Part shown: in pieces, positions 26,825 through 34,484 of the stretch
How the letters are laid out: every line of letters starts with the position of its first letter
Numbering within the stretch: the stretch's first letter is position 1
NCBI GenBank assembly: GCA_022566735.1
Contig: JADFIG010000031.1
Coordinates: forward strand, 1 to 41,829
Length of the DNA: 41,829 nucleotides
Origin: Pseudomonadota bacterium
Lineage (GTDB): Bacteria; Pseudomonadota; Gammaproteobacteria; Burkholderiales; Burkholderiaceae_C
Direction of reading: 5' to 3'
Position numbers and translations under genes: made by a program
The notes under the pieces: generated by a model
Database searches by the model: none
What the model was told of the DNA's origin: nothing
The model's input: only the letters and a program-made list of their open reading frames with translations

Positions 26825-27787
26825 ATGCTCAACGTCTTCACGCTGGCCAACGGCCGCCTGTTCCAGGAAGAAATCGACAGCCTCGACGAGCTCACGCCCG
26901 TCCAGCCGATCTGGGTCGATCTGGAAGACCCCACGCCCGAGGAAAAGGGCTGGATCGCCGTGCGCTTCGGCCTCGTCATCCCCGGCGACATCATCGACGA
27001 CGACCTGGAAGAATCCGCCCGCTTCTACGAAGAAGACGGCGCCGTGCACATCCGCTCCGACTTCCTGATCGACGACGACGACACCCCGCGCAACGTGCGC
27101 GTGGCCTTCATCCTGCACCACAACGTGCTGTTCTCGATCCACCGCGAAGACCTGCCCGTCTTCCGCCTGCTGCGCATGCGCGCGCGCCGCATCCCGGCCC
27201 TGATCGACGACGCCAAGGACGTGCTGCTCAAGCTCTACGACGCCGACGCCGAATACTCCGCCGACACGCTGGAGAACATCTACGACGAGCTGGAGAAGGT
27301 CAGCAAGCGCGTGCTGCAAGACGAGGTCAACGACGCCGCCGCCGCCGAGGCCCTGGCCGCCATCGCGCGCCAGGAAGACTTGAACGGCCGCATCCGCCGC
27401 AACGTCATGGACACGCGCCGCGCCCTGAGCTTCATGATGCGCGCGCGCATGCTCAACGCCGACCAGTTCGAGGAAGCCCGCCAGATCCTGCGCGACATCG
27501 ACTCGCTGGACAGCCACACCGCCTTCCTGTTCGACAAGATCAACTTCCTGATGGACGCCACCGTCGGCTTCATCAACATCAACCAGAACAAGATCATCAA
27601 GATCTTCTCGGTGGCCTCGGTGGCCCTGCTGCCGCCCACCCTGGTGGCCAGCGTCTACGGCATGAACCTGAAGTTCCCCGAGATGGAGTTCCTGGGCGGC
27701 TGGGGCTACCCCTACACCGTGGCCCTGATGGTGTGCAGCGCGCTGGTGCCCATGTGGTACTTCAAGCGGCGCGGCTGGCTGAGCTGA
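26825..27787 (+). CDS. corA: Magnesium/cobalt transporter CorA
   Basis: Pentameric inner-membrane channel for Mg2+ (and Co2+, Ni2+). The 320-residue product has the acidic cytoplasmic funnel (about 1-255; IWVDLEDPTPEEKGW, IDDDLEESARFYEEDGA, long helix with DELEKVSKRVLQDEV), then two C-terminal transmembrane helices. The pore/selectivity motif YGMN sits between them (GMN at 279-281), and the protein ends WYFKRRGWLS, giving the positive C-terminal tail. GGAG at 26816-26819 supports ATG 26825. The MFS transporter gene follows 13 nt later, so the two are probably co-transcribed. Confidence 0.96.
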   Translation: MLNVFTLANGRLFQEEIDSLDELTPVQPIWVDLEDPTPEEKGWIAVRFGLVIPGDIIDDDLEESARFYEEDGAVHIRSDFLIDDDDTPRNVRVAFILHHNVLFSIHREDLPVFRLLRMRARRIPALIDDAKDVLLKLYDADAEYSADTLENIYDELEKVSKRVLQDEVNDAAAAEALAAIARQEDLNGRIRRNVMDTRRALSFMMRARMLNADQFEEARQILRDIDSLDSHTAFLFDKINFLMDATVGFININQNKIIKIFSVASVALLPPTLVASVYGMNLKFPEMEFLGGWGYPYTVALMVCSALVPMWYFKRRGWLS

Positions 27788-27800
27788 TCCGAGCCCCACG

Positions 27801-28985
27801 ATGCCCCTTCGCCTGTCGGAGCGCCCTGCCCTGCCGGAGTTGCCGGACGGTCTGTGGCGGATCATGCTGGGCACGGCCTGCGTGGTGCTGAGCTTCAGCC
27901 TGCTCAACCCGGTGCTGGCCGTGCGCCTGCAAACCTCGGGCGCCAGCGGCACGGCCATCGGCCTGTTCGCCACCCTGCCCTTCGTGGCTGTCGCCCTGCT
28001 CGTGCCCCTGGTGCCGCGCCTGTTCGGGCGCATCGGCGTGGGCCAGGCCTACCGGCTGGGCCTGCTGCTGGAGCTGATCGCCTGCCTGGGCTACCTGCTG
28101 ACCGACGGCTACTGGCTGTGGTGCGGGCTGGGCCTGGTGGCCGGCCTGGGCGCGGCGGCAGCCTGGAACGCCACGGAAGCCCTGATCGCGCACAACGTGC
28201 CCGCCACGCACCGCGGCCGCCTCACCGGCCTGTACCAGGCCCTGCTGGGCGCGGCCATGGCCCTGGGGCCGATGCTGCCGGGCCTGCTCGGACTGGACCA
28301 GCGCCAAGCCAACATCGTGGCCGCGGGCGGCCTGGCGCTCGGCCTGGCGCTGACGCTGCACCCTGCCGTCGTGCAGCTCAAGGCCATGCACGACGACCGC
28401 GAACCCATGGGCCTGGTGGCGGCCTGGCGCTTTCGGCCCGAGCTGGCCTGGGCCGCGGTGGTGGGTGGCGTCTTCGAAGTCGGGCTGGGCTCCATCACCA
28501 CCGCCTACGGCTCGCAGATCGGGCTGGACCTCGGCCGCGCCACCTCCATCGCCGGTGCCCTGGGCCTGGGCAGCTTCGCGCTGCAGTACCCGATCGGCTG
28601 GCTGGCCGACCACCTGCCGCCACGCCGCCTGTTCGCCGTGGGTGCGGGCTTGCTCGTGCTCAGCGCCATGGCCTTCGTCGAAGCCGCCCAGCACCCCGCG
28701 CTGCTGTGGGTCTGCGCCGGCCTGTGGGGCGGTGTGGGCGGTGCGCTCTACACGCTGAGCATGATCCGCGTCGCCCATGACTTTGCCGACAGCTCCGCGC
28801 TGGCCGGCACCTCGGCCATGATCGCCGGCTACACCGCCGGGGGGGCGCTCGGCCCCATCGTCAGCGGCTGGGTGTTCGACCACCATGGCGTGGCCGGCCA
28901 GGGCCTGTGGCTGGCCGTGCTGGCCCTCAGCCTGCTGCTGATGCAAGTCCGACGCGCTGGGCCTGGATCTGCCGCCACTGGCTGA
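27801..28985 (+). CDS. Major facilitator superfamily transporter
   Basis: A 394-residue, about 12-helix transporter. MFS features include a first helix TACVVLSFSLLNPVLAVRLQ, the loop 2-3 region PLVPRLFGRIGVGQ, an internal repeat in the second half with QYPIGWLADHLPPRR, and SALAGTSAMIAGYTAGGALG near helix 10-11. The UMF/Ypp-like pattern YGSQIGLDLG is seen in poorly characterised drug or sugar exporters; the substrate is unknown. It lies 13 nt after corA. Its last 59 bp overlap the 3' end of the hybrid kinase gene on the opposite strand. Confidence 0.88.
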   Translation: MPLRLSERPALPELPDGLWRIMLGTACVVLSFSLLNPVLAVRLQTSGASGTAIGLFATLPFVAVALLVPLVPRLFGRIGVGQAYRLGLLLELIACLGYLLTDGYWLWCGLGLVAGLGAAAAWNATEALIAHNVPATHRGRLTGLYQALLGAAMALGPMLPGLLGLDQRQANIVAAGGLALGLALTLHPAVVQLKAMHDDREPMGLVAAWRFRPELAWAAVVGGVFEVGLGSITTAYGSQIGLDLGRATSIAGALGLGSFALQYPIGWLADHLPPRRLFAVGAGLLVLSAMAFVEAAQHPALLWVCAGLWGGVGGALYTLSMIRVAHDFADSSALAGTSAMIAGYTAGGALGPIVSGWVFDHHGVAGQGLWLAVLALSLLLMQVRRAGPGSAATG

Positions 28986-30765
28986 GCAGGGCCGCGCGCA
29001 GCTGTTCGGCCGGCACCGGCTTGTGCAGCAACTGCAAGCCGCTGGCATGGGCCTCGCGCAGGCGCTCGGGGGCCGTGTCTCCCGTGACGATCAGCGCGCC
29101 GATCTCCGCGCCGCCGTCCAGACGCAAGGCCTCACGCACCGCGGCGATGGCCTGCACCCCGGTGCGGTGCTCGCGCAAGCGGTAGTCGGCCACCACCAGG
29201 TGGGGCGTGAAGACATCCAGGCGCCCCAGGGCCTCGTCCAGCGTGCCGGCGCCCTCGCAACGGCAGCCCCACGCGACCAGCAGGTCGAGCATGGCCGCCA
29301 GCACCACCTCGTCGTCTTCGATCAGGAGCACGCGCAGGCCCTTGAGGTCGCCCTGCGGCACCACGCGCACCTCGTCCATCACGGTCTGCTGGCTCAGGGG
29401 CAGGCTCAGGCGGAACACCGAGCCCCGCCCCGGACGCGAGGCCAGGCTGACCGACACCCCCATGGACCGCGCCAGGCCCTCGACCACCGCCAGCCCCAGG
29501 CCCAGGCCTTTGCGGCGGTCCCGCTCCGAGTTGCCCAGCTGATGGAACTCCCGGAAGATCTCGCGGTGCTGGTCCGGCGGGATGCCGATGCCGGTGTCCC
29601 AGACCTCCACCACCACGCGATCGCCCCGCCGGCGGCAGCCCAGCAGCACGGCGCCGCGCTCGGTGTAGCGCACCGCGTTGACAAGCAGGTTGCGCACCAC
29701 CATCTCCACCAGGGCTGGATCGGCGTGCGCCACCAGGCGCGTGTCGCGCAGGCGGAAGGCCAGCCCCTTGGCCTCGGCCAGCGGCGCCAGTTCGCGCTCC
29801 AGCTGGTGGCACATCGACTGCAAGGCAAAGCTGCGCGGCTGCGGCTTGACCACGCCCGCATCCACCTTGGAGAAATCCAGCAGGGTGTTGAGCATCTCGT
29901 TGGCCGCCTCGTTGGAGACCTGCACCTGCCGCATCAGGTGCAACTGCCGCTCATTGAGCCCCGCCCGGGACAGCGCCCCCAGGTACAGCCCCGCCGCGTG
30001 CAGGGGCTGGCGCAGGTCATGGCTGGCCGATGCCAGGAACACCGTCTTGGCCCGGTTGGCGTCCTCGGCCTCGACCAGGGCCTGCTCCACCAGCTGGCGG
30101 GCCTCCTGGGCGCGCAGGGTCTGGTCACGCAGGCGCAACACCAGGTCTTCGTTTTCAAAGCGCAACTCGATGGAGCGCGCCGCGATGCGCGAGGCGTGGA
30201 AGGAGTACACCGTCATCGCCCACAGGTAAGCCGCGCCGCCCAGTGCCAGCGCCGTGTTGACCAGGCCGTCGGCCCGCCACAGCCCGATCAGCACGGGCAC
30301 CAGGCAGGTCAGCCAATAGCTCATGCCGATCGGCCACGAGGGCCCGAACAGCGCCAGCCCGGCCGAGCCCAGGCCCGCCACCATGCCCACCACCAGGTTG
30401 GTGGAGTCCGGCACGCCGCTGCGGATGAAGCACAGACCCAGCACGCCCCAGGCCCCGCCGTTGAGGGCGCACACGCCCCGGATGACATGGGCGTAACGCA
30501 AGGGCGCGAAACCCGGGGCGCCAGGCCGCGGCAGCGTCCGGTGCACCGCCATGCCCGCCAGGCACAGCCCCACCGTCGCCAGGCACCAGGCCCAGATGCG
30601 CGCATCGCCCACGGTCAACTGGTACGTCGCGGCCGTCAGCAGCGACACCATCATCGAGGCCACGAAGGCCGTGCTCATGCCACGGTCCAGCAACTCCATC
30701 TGCGCCGCCAGCAAGCGGGGTGGGTCGAAGCGGAAGGCCCGGCTCAGGGGCGGCCACCACCTCAT
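28927..30765 (-). CDS. Hybrid sensor histidine kinase with receiver domain
   Basis: A 612-residue inner-membrane kinase. Six or seven helices (about 30-190) form an N-terminal integral sensor. A coiled coil follows (about 195-240), then HisKA with phosphoacceptor H249 in SASHDLRQPLH. The HATPase domain has an N-box near NLLVNAVRYTERG, G1 box DTGIGIPP (390-397) and G2 box GLGLGLAVVEG (420-430). The C-terminal receiver (about 478-600) has acidic LLIEDDE, phosphoacceptor D527 in VVADYRL and KPV. The start codon overlaps the stop of the response-regulator gene (ATGA, 30762-30765), so the two are translationally coupled. The signal is unknown. Overlaps the MFS gene by 59 bp at its 3' end. Confidence 0.93.
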   Translation of the reverse strand: MRWWPPLSRAFRFDPPRLLAAQMELLDRGMSTAFVASMMVSLLTAATYQLTVGDARIWAWCLATVGLCLAGMAVHRTLPRPGAPGFAPLRYAHVIRGVCALNGGAWGVLGLCFIRSGVPDSTNLVVGMVAGLGSAGLALFGPSWPIGMSYWLTCLVPVLIGLWRADGLVNTALALGGAAYLWAMTVYSFHASRIAARSIELRFENEDLVLRLRDQTLRAQEARQLVEQALVEAEDANRAKTVFLASASHDLRQPLHAAGLYLGALSRAGLNERQLHLMRQVQVSNEAANEMLNTLLDFSKVDAGVVKPQPRSFALQSMCHQLERELAPLAEAKGLAFRLRDTRLVAHADPALVEMVVRNLLVNAVRYTERGAVLLGCRRRGDRVVVEVWDTGIGIPPDQHREIFREFHQLGNSERDRRKGLGLGLAVVEGLARSMGVSVSLASRPGRGSVFRLSLPLSQQTVMDEVRVVPQGDLKGLRVLLIEDDEVVLAAMLDLLVAWGCRCEGAGTLDEALGRLDVFTPHLVVADYRLREHRTGVQAIAAVREALRLDGGAEIGALIVTGDTAPERLREAHASGLQLLHKPVPAEQLRAALLSQWRQIQAQRVGLASAAG

Positions 30766-31451
30766 GGCGCCAGCAACCCACGCGCCACCGCGCGCTCGTA
30801 AGCTTCCGTGCGGCTGGTGGCCTGCAGCCATTCGGTGATCCACGACACCTCGGCGCGCACCGCGCTCTCGCTCATGGCCATCTGCCGGGCGATGGCCTTG
30901 TTCGGCGTGCCCTTGCCCAGGTGCCGCAAGATGGCCAGCTGCAGCGCGGAAAACACCACGCCTCCCTCCTGCGCCACGTGGGGCACGGGCAAAGGCATGG
31001 GCTGGGCGACAGCTTGCGCCACAGGCTGCGCGGTCTGCGGCAGCGCCGCATAGGGCAGGGCCCCGTAGGCCGACTCTCCGCGCAACACGGCCTGGACGGC
31101 CGCCACGATGTCGGCGGCCTGCGCGCATTTGGGCACGAAGCCCTCGGCCCCGGCCGCTCGCGCCTGGGCCACCTGGGCCGCGTCCGCCTCGGCGGACATC
31201 AACAGCACCCGCGCCTGCGGGGCCAGCCCGCGCAGCACGGCCAGGTCGGCCACCCCGTGCCCGTCGGGCAAGTGGATGTCCAGCATCACCAGATCGACCG
31301 CCTGCGCCCGCAGGTGGTCCAGCGCCTGCGCCCAGGTGCCTGCCTGGGTCAGCATGGCCTGAGGCCAGCGCTCGGTCAGCATCAGGCCCAGGCCCATGCG
31401 GAACAGGGCGTGGTCATCCACCAGCAGGAAACGGGGGCCTGTGAAGCTCAT
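30762..31451 (-). CDS. Two-component response regulator, receiver + LuxR-type HTH
   Basis: A 229-residue NarL/FixJ-type regulator. The receiver (about 5-125) has LLVDDHALFRMG, phosphoacceptor D58 in LVMLDIHLPDGHG and the Lys in GFVPKCAQAA. An Ala/Pro/Gln-rich linker (about 135-160) leads to the DNA-binding domain (about 165-225: FSALQLAILRHLGKGTPNKA, IARQMAMSESAVRAEVSWIT). It is partner of the hybrid kinase downstream through the 4-nt overlap. A three-step phosphorelay (kinase His, kinase receiver, regulator) would also need an Hpt domain, which is not visible here. Confidence 0.93.
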   Translation of the reverse strand: MSFTGPRFLLVDDHALFRMGLGLMLTERWPQAMLTQAGTWAQALDHLRAQAVDLVMLDIHLPDGHGVADLAVLRGLAPQARVLLMSAEADAAQVAQARAAGAEGFVPKCAQAADIVAAVQAVLRGESAYGALPYAALPQTAQPVAQAVAQPMPLPVPHVAQEGGVVFSALQLAILRHLGKGTPNKAIARQMAMSESAVRAEVSWITEWLQATSRTEAYERAVARGLLAP

Positions 31452-31583
31452 GGGGCGTGCAAATCAAATGCCCCGCAGTATCACCCGCACCACCGTCGTG
31501 CCGCCCCCCGGACCACCCAGATGAGCGCCACCCCCCTCTTCAGAGGGATGTCATCCAGGCGTCAGGGACGGCATGCGCGAAGC

Positions 31584-32702
31584 TCAACGGGCGCGACGCG
31601 CCTTCACCGCATCGGACAGGATCTGCAGCACCTGCTCCGAGTCGTCCCAGCCGATGCAGGCATCGGTGATCGACTGGCCGTAGGTCAGCCTGGACGGATC
31701 GTCCTTGCCCGGCGTGAACTTCTGGGCGCCGGCGCACAGGTGGCTTTCCACCATCACACCGAACACCTGGGTCGAGCCACCGGCCACCTGCGCGGCGATG
31801 TCCTGCGCCACCACGACCTGGCGCTCGTGCTGTTTGGAGCTGTTGGCGTGTGAGAAGTCCACCATCAGCGTGGCCGGCAGCTTGGCGGCTTCCAGGTCCT
31901 TGCACGCAGAGGCAACGCTCTCGGCGTCGTAGTTGGGGGCCTTGCCGCCGCGCAGGATGACGTGGCAGTCGGGATTGCCGGCGGTCTCGACGATGGCGAC
32001 CTGGCCGTTCTTGTGCACCGACAGGAAATGGTGCGGGCGGGCCGCGGCCTGGATGGCGTCGGTGGCGATCTTGATGTTGCCGTCGGTGCCGTTCTTGAAG
32101 CCGATGGGCGCGCTGATGCCCGAGGCCAGTTCGCGGTGGATCTGGCTTTCGGTGGTGCGCGCGCCAATGGCACCCCAGGCGATGAGGTCGCCGATGTACT
32201 GCGGCGAGATCACGTCCAGGAACTCGCTGGCCGCGGGCACGCCCAGGCGGTTGATCTCCAGCAGCAGATGACGGGCCATGCGCAGGCCCTCGTCGATCTT
32301 GAAGCTCTCGTCCAGGTAGGGGTCGTTGATCAGGCCCTTCCAGCCCACCGTGGTGCGGGGCTTCTCGAAGTACACGCGCATGACGACTTCCAGCGTGTCG
32401 GCGAATTTCTCGCGCTGGGCCAGCAGCTTGCGGGCGTACTCGATGGCCGCGGCCGGATCGTGGATGGAGCAGGGGCCGATGATGACCAGCAGGCGGTCGT
32501 CCTTGCCGTTGATGATCTTGCGGATGGCCTTGCGGGTGCCGCTGACCAGCGTCTCCACCGGCGTGCCGCGGATCGGGAAGAAGCGGATCAGGTGCTCCGG
32601 CGGCGGCAGGGGCTTGACGTTGCGGATGCGCTCGTCATCGGTCTGCGAGGTCTTGTCGGCGGGCGGGATCCACCCTTGTGCGGCACTGGATTGGGCTGTC
32701 AT
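31584..32702 (-). CDS. aroG: 3-deoxy-7-phosphoheptulonate (DAHP) synthase, class I (AroF/G/H type)
   Basis: First enzyme of the shikimate pathway: phosphoenolpyruvate plus erythrose 4-phosphate to DAHP. The 372-residue product (E. coli about 350) has the class Ia blocks RLLVIIGPCSIHDP, RVYFEKPRTTVGWKGLIND, DVISPQYIGDLIAWGAIGAR, GISAPIGFKNGTDGN and LMVDFSHANSSKQH, including the metal-binding Cys, His, Glu and Asp of the family. Which aromatic residue inhibits it cannot be told. The start is ATG 32702 (MTAQSSAAQG). Expression is very likely set by the leader peptide and attenuator directly upstream. Monocistronic by appearance. Confidence 0.96.
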   Translation of the reverse strand: MTAQSSAAQGWIPPADKTSQTDDERIRNVKPLPPPEHLIRFFPIRGTPVETLVSGTRKAIRKIINGKDDRLLVIIGPCSIHDPAAAIEYARKLLAQREKFADTLEVVMRVYFEKPRTTVGWKGLINDPYLDESFKIDEGLRMARHLLLEINRLGVPAASEFLDVISPQYIGDLIAWGAIGARTTESQIHRELASGISAPIGFKNGTDGNIKIATDAIQAAARPHHFLSVHKNGQVAIVETAGNPDCHVILRGGKAPNYDAESVASACKDLEAAKLPATLMVDFSHANSSKQHERQVVVAQDIAAQVAGGSTQVFGVMVESHLCAGAQKFTPGKDDPSRLTYGQSITDACIGWDDSEQVLQILSDAVKARRAR

Positions 32703-32753
32703 GTGCGGTCCTGTTGGGGTCGGGAAATGGAACGGAAAGGCGGGCAAAGGGAC

Positions 32754-32786
32754 AAAAAAAAACCGCCGGGCTGCTGCCGGCGGTTT
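32754..32786 (-). terminator. Attenuator terminator upstream of aroG
   Basis: On the minus strand AAACCGCCGG-loop-CCGGCGGTTT forms a perfect 10-bp stem with a 7-nt loop followed by nine T (32754-32762). It lies 52 nt before the aroG start and 20 nt after the leader-peptide stop, exactly where an attenuator should be. The 5' arm bases CGCCGG (32777-32782) can pair instead with CCGGCG (32826-32831) in the leader, a possible antiterminator. Confidence 0.9.
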
Positions 32787-32805
32787 CAGGATCGGGTGGG
32801 TCTGC

Positions 32806-32880
32806 TCAGCAGTTGGCCACTCCTGCGCCGGTCTGGGGCGGGAGGTAAAAGTGCCAAAAGTAAAAGCGGACCGTGCTCAT
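32806..32880 (-). CDS. aroG leader peptide, rich in Phe/Tyr/Trp
   Basis: A 24-codon open frame begins MSTVRFYFWHFYLPP and ends VANC. Residues 6-12 (complement of 32845-32865) are FYFWHFY: three Phe, two Tyr and one Trp in seven codons. It precedes the attenuator hairpin of aroG, which makes the first enzyme for exactly these amino acids. By analogy with pheL and trpL, ribosome stalling on these codons when charged tRNA is scarce would free the antiterminator. GGAG is only 2 nt from the ATG, unusually close. Too small to judge by homology; the case rests on codon content and placement. Confidence 0.85.
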   Translation of the reverse strand: MSTVRFYFWHFYLPPQTGAGVANC

Positions 32881-32887
32881 GGCTCCA

Positions 32888-32917
32888 AATGTAGCACGGG
32901 CCACGAGCCCGCCACAA
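32888..32917 (-). promoter_or_regulatory. Candidate aroG promoter
   Basis: Minus-strand TTGTGG (complement of 32912-32917), an 18-nt spacer and TACATT (complement of 32888-32893). The predicted start is at about 32880-32882, right at the leader-peptide ATG, so the leader peptide would be leaderless or nearly so if this promoter is used. Confidence 0.5.
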
Positions 32918-33002
32918 GCCTGCCGCAGGCCGCGCCGCTCGCCATTGGCGGCGCGGCAACGCTACACTGCTCGCCCCACCTCACACCCACGCCCCAGTGC
33001 CC

Positions 33003-33335
33003 ATGGAGTGCCAGAGCTGCGGCGCCTGCTGCGCCCACTTCCGCGTTTCGTTCTACTGGACCGAGGCCGACGACGCCCCCGGCGGCATCGTGCCGGTCGC
33101 GCTAACCCGGCAACTCAATGCGCACCAGCGCTGCATGGCCGGCACATCCAGCCGCACGCCGCGCTGCGCCGCCCTCGAAGGCGAAGTGGGCCAGTGGGTG
33201 GGCTGCCGCATCTACGCGCAGCGACCCTCGGTCTGCCGGGAGGTCACACCCGGCGACCCGCAATGCCTCAAGGCCCGGGCCGCCCTCGGCCTGGATGCCC
33301 CACCGGCCCAAGGCACATCGCCCCAGGACCAGTGA
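33003..33335 (+). CDS. YkgJ-family Cys-cluster protein (UPF0153-like)
   Basis: A 110-residue protein with the family's Cys pattern: MECQSCGACCAHFRVSF at the N-terminus, CAAL in the middle, GCRIYAQRPSVCREV and a late Cys (DPQCLKARAA). The eight or so Cys probably bind a metal ion or an iron-sulfur cluster; the function is unknown. ATG 33003 is chosen; GTG 32997 would add two residues. No clear ribosome binding site is seen. It is divergent from the aroG leader and convergent with the peroxiredoxin gene 12 nt away. Confidence 0.85.
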   Translation: MECQSCGACCAHFRVSFYWTEADDAPGGIVPVALTRQLNAHQRCMAGTSSRTPRCAALEGEVGQWVGCRIYAQRPSVCREVTPGDPQCLKARAALGLDAPPAQGTSPQDQ

Positions 33336-33345
33336 CCGAGAACCC

Positions 33346-33369
33346 GCTCAAGCCTTGGCTTGCTTGAGC
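33346..33369. repeat. Inverted repeat at the convergent ykgJ/peroxiredoxin ends
   Basis: GCTCAAGC (33346-33353) and GCTTGAGC (33362-33369) form a perfect 8-bp inverted repeat with an 8-nt loop. It covers the last codons and stop of the peroxiredoxin gene. No T-run follows, so any terminator role is uncertain. Confidence 0.55.
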
Positions 33370-33854
33370 AGCGTCTCCGCGTCGCTGACGGCAAAGCCCC
33401 CGCCGTTCTCGTTGTTCAGCTGCGTGACCACGCCGTCCTTGACCAGCATCGAATAGCGGCCCGAACGCAGGCCCAGGCCCTTGTCCGTCAGGTCCAGCGT
33501 CAAGCCCGTGGCACGCGCGAAGTCGGCGCTGCCGTCGGCCATCATGCGCACCTTGCCGGCAGCCTTCAGCTCGCGGCCCCATGCGCCCATCACGAAAGCG
33601 TCGTTGACCGACACGCACCAGATCTCGTCGACGCCCGCGGCCTTGAACTGTTCGGCCAGGTCGATGTAGCCGGGCGCATGCTTGGCCGAGCAGGTCGGCG
33701 TGAACGCACCGGGCAGGCCGAAGATGGCGACGGTCTTGCCGGCCGTGGCCTGGGCGATGTCGAACGCGTTGGGGCCGAGGCTGCAACCATTGCCCTCGAC
33801 TTCGATGTACTCGAACAGCGTGCCGCCGGGCAGCTTGTCACCGACCTTGATCAT
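33348..33854 (-). CDS. Peroxiredoxin, Prx5/hybrid-Prx type
   Basis: Thiol peroxidase reducing hydrogen peroxide and organic peroxides in the cytoplasm. The 168-residue product has the Prx5 signature GLPGAFTPTCS with peroxidatic C55, VSVNDAFVMGAWG and the active-site Arg in LRSGRYSMLVKDG. C24 or a glutathione/glutaredoxin system could resolve it; no fused glutaredoxin domain is present. AGGAG 6 nt before ATG 33854 fixes the start. It lies only 30 nt past the terminator that closes the ribosomal-protein run, so it either has a promoter in that short space or is fed by readthrough. Confidence 0.93.
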   Translation of the reverse strand: MIKVGDKLPGGTLFEYIEVEGNGCSLGPNAFDIAQATAGKTVAIFGLPGAFTPTCSAKHAPGYIDLAEQFKAAGVDEIWCVSVNDAFVMGAWGRELKAAGKVRMMADGSADFARATGLTLDLTDKGLGLRSGRYSMLVKDGVVTQLNNENGGGFAVSDAETLLKQAKA

Positions 33855-33883
33855 CTGGAACTCCTGTGGTGAAAACGGACAAG

Positions 33884-33917
33884 AAAAAACCGGCGCCAGT
33901 ATGACTGGACGCCGGTT
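33884..33917 (-). terminator. Rho-independent terminator downstream of rpsQ
   Basis: On the minus strand AACCGGC..CCAGT-CAT-ACTGG.GCCGGTT folds into a 12-bp stem with a small internal bulge and is followed by TTTTTTCTT. It closes the rplC-rpsQ transcript. Confidence 0.88.
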
Positions 33918-33958
33918 GGCAGTCGGTGCGGTGCGGCTTTGACCCCGCATCCACCGTG

Positions 33959-33980
33959 GCGATGGCATCGCTGCCATCGC
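33959..33980 (-). repeat. Hairpin between rpsQ and its terminator
   Basis: GCGATGGCA-GCGA-TGCCATCGC on the minus strand is a perfect 9-bp stem with a GCGA tetraloop, 14 nt after the rpsQ stop and ahead of the terminator. It may protect the mRNA 3' end or assist termination. Confidence 0.6.
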
Positions 33981-33993
33981 AGGTTCATGCAGC

Positions 33994-34263
33994 TCAGGCT
34001 GCCGGTGCCTTCTCGACCAGACGGGTCACGACCCAGTTCTTGGTCTTGGACAGCGGGCGGCTTTCGCTGATCTCGACCACGTCACCGATGTGGAACTCGT
34101 TGTTCTCATCGTGAGCGTGGTACTTGTTCGACTTGGCCACGATCTTGCCGTAGAGCTCGTGCTTCACACGACGCTCGACCAGCACGGTCACGGTCTTGGC
34201 GCGGGCGTCAGAAACGACCTTGCCGACCAGGCTGCGCACCACTTTGGTTTGAGCTTCCGTCAT
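33994..34263 (-). CDS. rpsQ: 30S ribosomal protein S17
   Basis: Primary 16S-binding protein of the small subunit. The 89-residue product (E. coli 84) has the family run [45 protein letters not shown] and [20 protein letters not shown]. The start overlaps the rpmC stop by 4 nt. It is the last ribosomal gene here: rplN-rplX, which usually follow, are not next; two hairpins and a terminator are. Confidence 0.98.
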   Translation of the reverse strand: MTEAQTKVVRSLVGKVVSDARAKTVTVLVERRVKHELYGKIVAKSNKYHAHDENNEFHIGDVVEISESRPLSKTKNWVVTRLVEKAPAA

Positions 34264-34463
34264 TTGGCGGCTCCTTGCTTCTTCTCGGCCAGGATGGTCT
34301 TGGCACGAGCGATGTCACGACGGGTCTTGCCCAGGGCAGACGTGTCGTTCAGCTGCTGGGTGGCACGCTGCATGCGCAGGTTGAAGTGCGACTTCAGCAG
34401 GTCCTTGATTTCGGTTTCCAGTGCGGCCACATCCTTGGCGCGCAGTTCAGAGGCTTTCGCCAT
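34260..34463 (-). CDS. rpmC: 50S ribosomal protein L29
   Basis: Sits near the peptide exit tunnel of the large subunit. The 67-residue product (E. coli 63) has the helical hairpin [20 protein letters not shown] and [20 protein letters not shown], then [16 protein letters not shown]. It has a good AAGGAG-type ribosome binding site and a 4-nt overlap with rpsQ. Confidence 0.97.
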   Translation of the reverse strand: MAKASELRAKDVAALETEIKDLLKSHFNLRMQRATQQLNDTSALGKTRRDIARAKTILAEKKQGAAK

Positions 34464-34484
34464 GTCTTTCTCCTTGCGCGTTGA

